Shown here piece by piece: positions 60,212-64,000 of a stretch of 64,000 nt of DNA (the stretch's first letter is position 1; each line of letters begins with the position of its first letter). Location of the stretch: assembly GCA_018292915.2 (NCBI GenBank), contig JACVVK020000330.1, positions 340,001 through 404,000 of the forward strand. The letters run 5' to 3'. Made by a program: the position numbers and the translations under genes. The DNA is from Batillaria attramentaria (taxonomy: Eukaryota > Mollusca > Gastropoda > Batillariidae). Below the pieces are notes generated by a model. That model ran no database searches and had not been told where the DNA came from. It was given only the letters and a program-made list of their open reading frames with translations.

Positions 60212-60720
60212 TTCCTGCCAAGTAAGATTGGGGGTCATGCACCCGGCCGTGGCCTCACTAAAACAAAATCAGAATGAATTCATGTCCTCGTGGATTTGAA
60301 TGTGGCTCATTAGGAGTGCTGCACTTTTGATTATATTCGTGCTCGCTGCAGTCACGCCGCTAGGAAACCGTTAACCTTGCCTGATTTTCACGTAAAGGGC
60401 CAAACCCGAAAACCAGATGGCCACCAGACCAATATGTTGTTTCCATTCAGTGACCTGCTGTAGTCACAGTCGTAGTCGTTGTGTCATGTATGCAGCCCGC
60501 GCGCACACGAACGCAAGCTCTCTGACATCAAGCATGCTGATATAAAGAAAGTACTGGAAACCCTTTCCGTGCCTCTTTGCGCTCGCAAAACCCCAAACAC
60601 ATGAGGTCGTGTTAGCTCGCCTAGCTGGTACAGGGCCAAACCCGAAAAAAAAAAAAAGGGGGGGGGGGGTAAAAACGTGGGATACTCGTACACGGTACGA
60701 AGTGTGTTAAAGTCGGCCCC
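60212..60720 (+). repeat. Dispersed element H, second copy with an insert
   Basis: CTCAATTCCTGCCAAGTAAG to GTGGGATACTCGTACACGGT matches 13108-14045 in order. A 220-base insert (60413-60632) is flanked by the 16-base repeat GGGCCAAACCCGAAAA (60397-60412, 60633-60648). Confidence 0.75.
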
Positions 60721-60904
60721 ACCGTCCTGTATTTCTAGGCTTTAACGAAGTCAACGTTTGTTTGGGAACAGCTGGTGGTGTACTGTCACTTTTGCCAGGT
60801 CAACGTTTTTGAGGAAACGTTTATTTCAGCGCTAAATATGTAAGCCCGATTTTGACGATTCGGCCATAACTTTAAAAAAAAAAATGATTGGGACCTTCCA
60901 GTTG

Positions 60905-62275
60905 TATGGCTGATGTGAGTATGTGCGTGGTACACATGTGACTATTGTGAGTATGTGCGTGGTATACATGTGGCTATTGTGAGTATGTGCGTGGTATACA
61001 TGTGGCTAATGTGAGTATGTGCATGGTATACATGTGGCTAATGTGAGTATGTGCGTGGTATACATGTGGCTAATGCGAGTATGTGCATGGTATACATGTG
61101 GCTAATGTGAGTATGTGCATGGTATACATGTGGCTACTGTGAGTATGTGCGTGGTATACACGTGGCTAATGTGAGTATGTGCATGGTATACATGTGGCTA
61201 CTGTGAGTATGTGCGTGGTATACATGTGGCTAATGTGAGTATGTGCATGGTATACATGTGGCTAATGTGAGTATGTGCGTGGTATACATGTGGCTATTGT
61301 GAGTATGTGCATGGTATACATGTGGCTATTGTGAGTATGTGCGTGGTATACATGTGGCTACTGTGAGTATGTGCATGGTATACATGTGGCTAATGTGAGT
61401 ATGTGCGTGGTATACATGTGGCTATTGTGAGTATGTGCATGGTATACATGTGGCTATTGTGAGGATGTGCGTGGTATACATGTGGCTACTGTATGTGCGT
61501 GGTATACATGTAGCTAATGTGAGTATGTGCGTGGTATACATGTGGCTACTGTGAGTATGTGCGTGGTATACATGTGGCTAATGTGAGTATGTGCATGGTA
61601 TACATGTGGCTAATGTGAGTATGTGCATGGTATACATGTGGCTAATGTGAGTATGTGCATGGTATACATGTGGCTACTGTGAGTATGTGCGTGGTATACA
61701 TGTGGCTATTGTGAGTATGTGCATGGTATACATGTGGCTATTGTGAGTATGTGCATGGTATACATGTGGCTAATGTGAGTATGTGCATGGTATACATGTG
61801 GCTAATGTGAGTATGTGCATGGTATACATGTGGCTAATGTGAGTATGTGCGTGGTATACATGTGGCTAATGTGAGTATGTGCGTGGTATACATGTGGCTA
61901 ATGTGAGTATGTGCATGGTATACATGTGGCTAATGTGAGTATGTGCATGGTATACATGTGGCTATTGTGAGTATGTGCGTAGTATACACGTGGCTATTGT
62001 GATTATGTGCGTGGTATACACGTGGCTATTGTGAGTATGTGCGTGGTATACACGTGGCTATTGTGAGTATGTGCGTGGTATACACGTGGCTATTGTGAGT
62101 ATGTGCGTGGTATACACGTGGCTATTGTGAGTATGCGCGTGGTATACACGTGGCTATTGTGAGTATGTGCATGGTATACATGTGGCTGTTGTGAGTATGT
62201 GCGTGGTATACAGGTGGCTGTTGTGAGTATGTGCGTGGTATACAGGTGGCTGTTGTGAGTATGTGCCTGGTATAC
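60905..62275 (+). repeat. 32-bp minisatellite, about 42 copies
   Basis: The unit is GTGAGTATGTGCRTGGTATA, CAYGTGGCTAWT. Variation is concentrated at three sites: R after TGTGC, Y in CAYGTG and the last bases. Copies near 61980-62160 nearly all carry CACGTG, the rest CATGTG. Confidence 0.96.
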
Positions 62276-62619
62276 ATGAGCGTCTAAACTTAACTTCCAG
62301 AGACCCTCATTTATTTCAGTCGGTGTGTCAATTCCCCTTAGACTGAACTATCGCAGAATAAGCAACTCACAAAGCATCGAAAACATCAGGACCAGATGCT
62401 GTTATCATTACGTCAACACACTTTCCTATAGCCCTCTCTTCTTTGTTTTTTTTTTATGTATGCAAAGTGTGTGTCACGTGACAGAATATTTTGCCTTAGA
62501 ACTTCCGCTGCTCCCATGGTATGACCTACCAGCAGCCGGAATTATTTTGCATGTGTCTTGTTAGTAATCGTTAACAGTCGAGGTGGATGCATGACGTTAT
62601 GCTAATGATGAGGACAGAC

Positions 62620-63060
62620 TTAGGTTCATGACACACGGGAGACGTTTTTCTTCGGACAACCATGGCAAACAGGTCAAACACGTTCCGGAAAAATGTGACC
62701 TTCCATGAGAAAACCCGGCTTAAGTGCAAAATTTTCATTTTTTGTTTTGTTTTTGGAGCCATCTTAAAGAAACAGCCTTGCTCTTTACAGTGCAAGAAAA
62801 CTCCTTTTAAGACATCATAATTTAAGGGCAGAACTACCTGATTTGGGTAAAATCTCAGTATCGACCAGATAGCACCCGCTGACCATTGTTAGCCTCTAGC
62901 TCGGAACAGCGGCGTGCGTCTTACGCCGGGTTTTCTCATGGACGGTCACAAATTAGGGCAAAGGCATGTTGTAGCCGTGTCACACGCGAAACACGGAAAC
63001 ACCATGTTCGCTGTTTGTTCGGACTGAAAAACACTCCCGTGTGAGACATCGGCCTAAGGA
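62620..63060. mobile_element. Foldback-type element J with long inverted arms
   Basis: The left arm (about 62622-62728, ACACACGGGAGACGTTTTTC to CATGAGAAAACCCGGC) and right arm (about 62928-63057, complement) pair over roughly 100 bases with gaps, around a spacer of about 200 bases. A related arm lies at 55112-55215. No transposase is present. Confidence 0.75.
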
Positions 63061-63077
63061 AAATCCGTCCACAGCAA

Positions 63078-63211
63078 CGCTAACATAATCTGGAACTCAC
63101 TGCCTTCTGCCCTCCGTGATGTCCCCACACTGTCAGCCTTTAAGTCACAGCTCAAAACGTACCTGTTCCGTCAGGCCTTTCCATAGATAACTGGGTCCCT
63201 CTGTCCATGTT

Positions 63212-63284
<73 letters not shown>

Positions 63285-63370
63285 TGTGGTGTATGTGTGA
63301 GTGTGTGCGCTCTGAGTCTGCTTTTCAGAGACGGGCGCCTTATAAATATGATGTATTATTATTATTATTT
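63078..63370 (+). mobile_element. L2/CR1-like LINE 3' end with (TG)n in the 3' UTR and (ATT)n tail
   Basis: The frame NIIWNSLPSALRDV..LKTYLFRQAFP ends at TAG 63184-63186. The 3' UTR holds (TG)n (63213-63282). The tail is GACGGGCGCCTTATAAATAT, GATGT(ATT)n. The upstream LINE is missing. Confidence 0.87.
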
Positions 63371-64000
63371 CTGTCTGAGACTTAGACTTGGGATGAAGAC
63401 AGATTAGGTGAAAATCCCGTCATACCAACCCTGACCACTGATGCATGACAGAGGTATCACTGTCTCATGCTTGGGCCTGATTCTTTCTTGGAGTCTTGTT
63501 TTGCCTGTGTGTCTGGAATAATGAAGCTTTGGTGGGGCAGAGGCAGCGCTGCACATAATTATTTCCCCTATGTCTGTTTGTGCCCCTTTTGTGTTGGGAA
63601 AGCAATTAATGTTGTGCTGATTTCTGTTGCGTTATGGATCGTGTTGTAAGGCCGCCTGTAGTGACGTAATCGTGTTCACGTTAACACGACACGTAAGGTC
63701 TGTGACCTCGTCTGAAGGTCAATACCGATTATTTGGCCTGTTGAGCTGATCACACTTGACACCTACACGTCAACAGAGGCAGATTACTATCCAATGCACG
63801 CAAACGGAGACTGATAGTGTATGCACTTGGGTGCGGAGGACAGCGCCAGTTGAACCTAGCTAGGCCAAAAAGGATGCTCGCGTCATTATGTAAGCAGGTG
63901 TTAGAGCAAATTAATCAGCGTTATTCATGAACTGAGCCACGAGCCACTGAGCACCCTAGCATGTCTGTCTGAGTGGTACTCGACCTCAGTGGAGTGCAAC
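63371..64000. other. No gene seen
   Basis: Unique-looking DNA to the end of the window. Frames up to 66 codons carry no recognised domain. Confidence 0.35.

Overview
The window looks like a stretch of a large, repeat-rich animal nuclear genome, most likely a mollusc and perhaps a gastropod. That placement is an inference. It rests on split genes with GT-AG boundaries, a canonical eukaryotic tRNA-Asp(GUC), many tRNA-headed SINEs, several LINE 3' ends, TIR elements, very long (TG)n/(CA)n runs and numerous minisatellites. No prokaryotic features, operons or CRISPR arrays are present.

Only one protein-coding gene can be supported well. It lies on the + strand. A CpG-rich, promoter-like segment with a possible 5' UTR exon ends at a GTGAGT donor (21860-22227). 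A first coding exon follows at 27776-28045, then a 933-base exon at 28737-29669. Both coding exons are in phase 0. Together they encode 401 residues: coiled coil, an arginine/glycine-rich segment with 13 Thr-Pro sites, then a second coiled coil. The coiled coils resemble the N-terminal half of JAKMIP/Marlin-1-type microtubule-associated proteins, but I could not test this. Downstream on the same strand, two further short ATG exons end in strong donors and are also phase 0 (41300-41407 and 49507-49599). They could be alternative first exons feeding the rest of this gene beyond the window, or exons of another gene. The only RNA gene is tRNA-Asp at 20953-21024.

The rest is mobile and repetitive DNA. 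SINE A has a tRNA-like head and a body of about 355 bp. SINE B is about 185 bp and ends in a (GGGT)n-like tail; six copies have recognisable target-site duplications. SINE G is a single tRNA-headed copy. LINE remnants include L2/CR1-like ORF2 ends at 6626-6822, 23531-23887, 53905-54117 and 63078-63186, and an L2/CR1-like RT core at 10945-11450. There is also an RTE-like C-terminus at 13190-13855 and a zinc-knuckle C-terminus with a 13-bp duplication at 50000-50463. DNA elements include a PIF/Harbinger-like deletion derivative (36852-37459), three copies of a 270-bp TIR element (one split by a probable solo LTR), and a foldback element (62620-63060).

Tandem arrays have units of 74, 82, 42, 64, 56/26 and 32 bp, plus older degenerate arrays. 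The history is one of nested insertion: SINE into LINE, LTR into MITE, Harbinger element into minisatellite, LINE tail into SINE. Stretches not listed show no gene, RNA or repeat that I can support.
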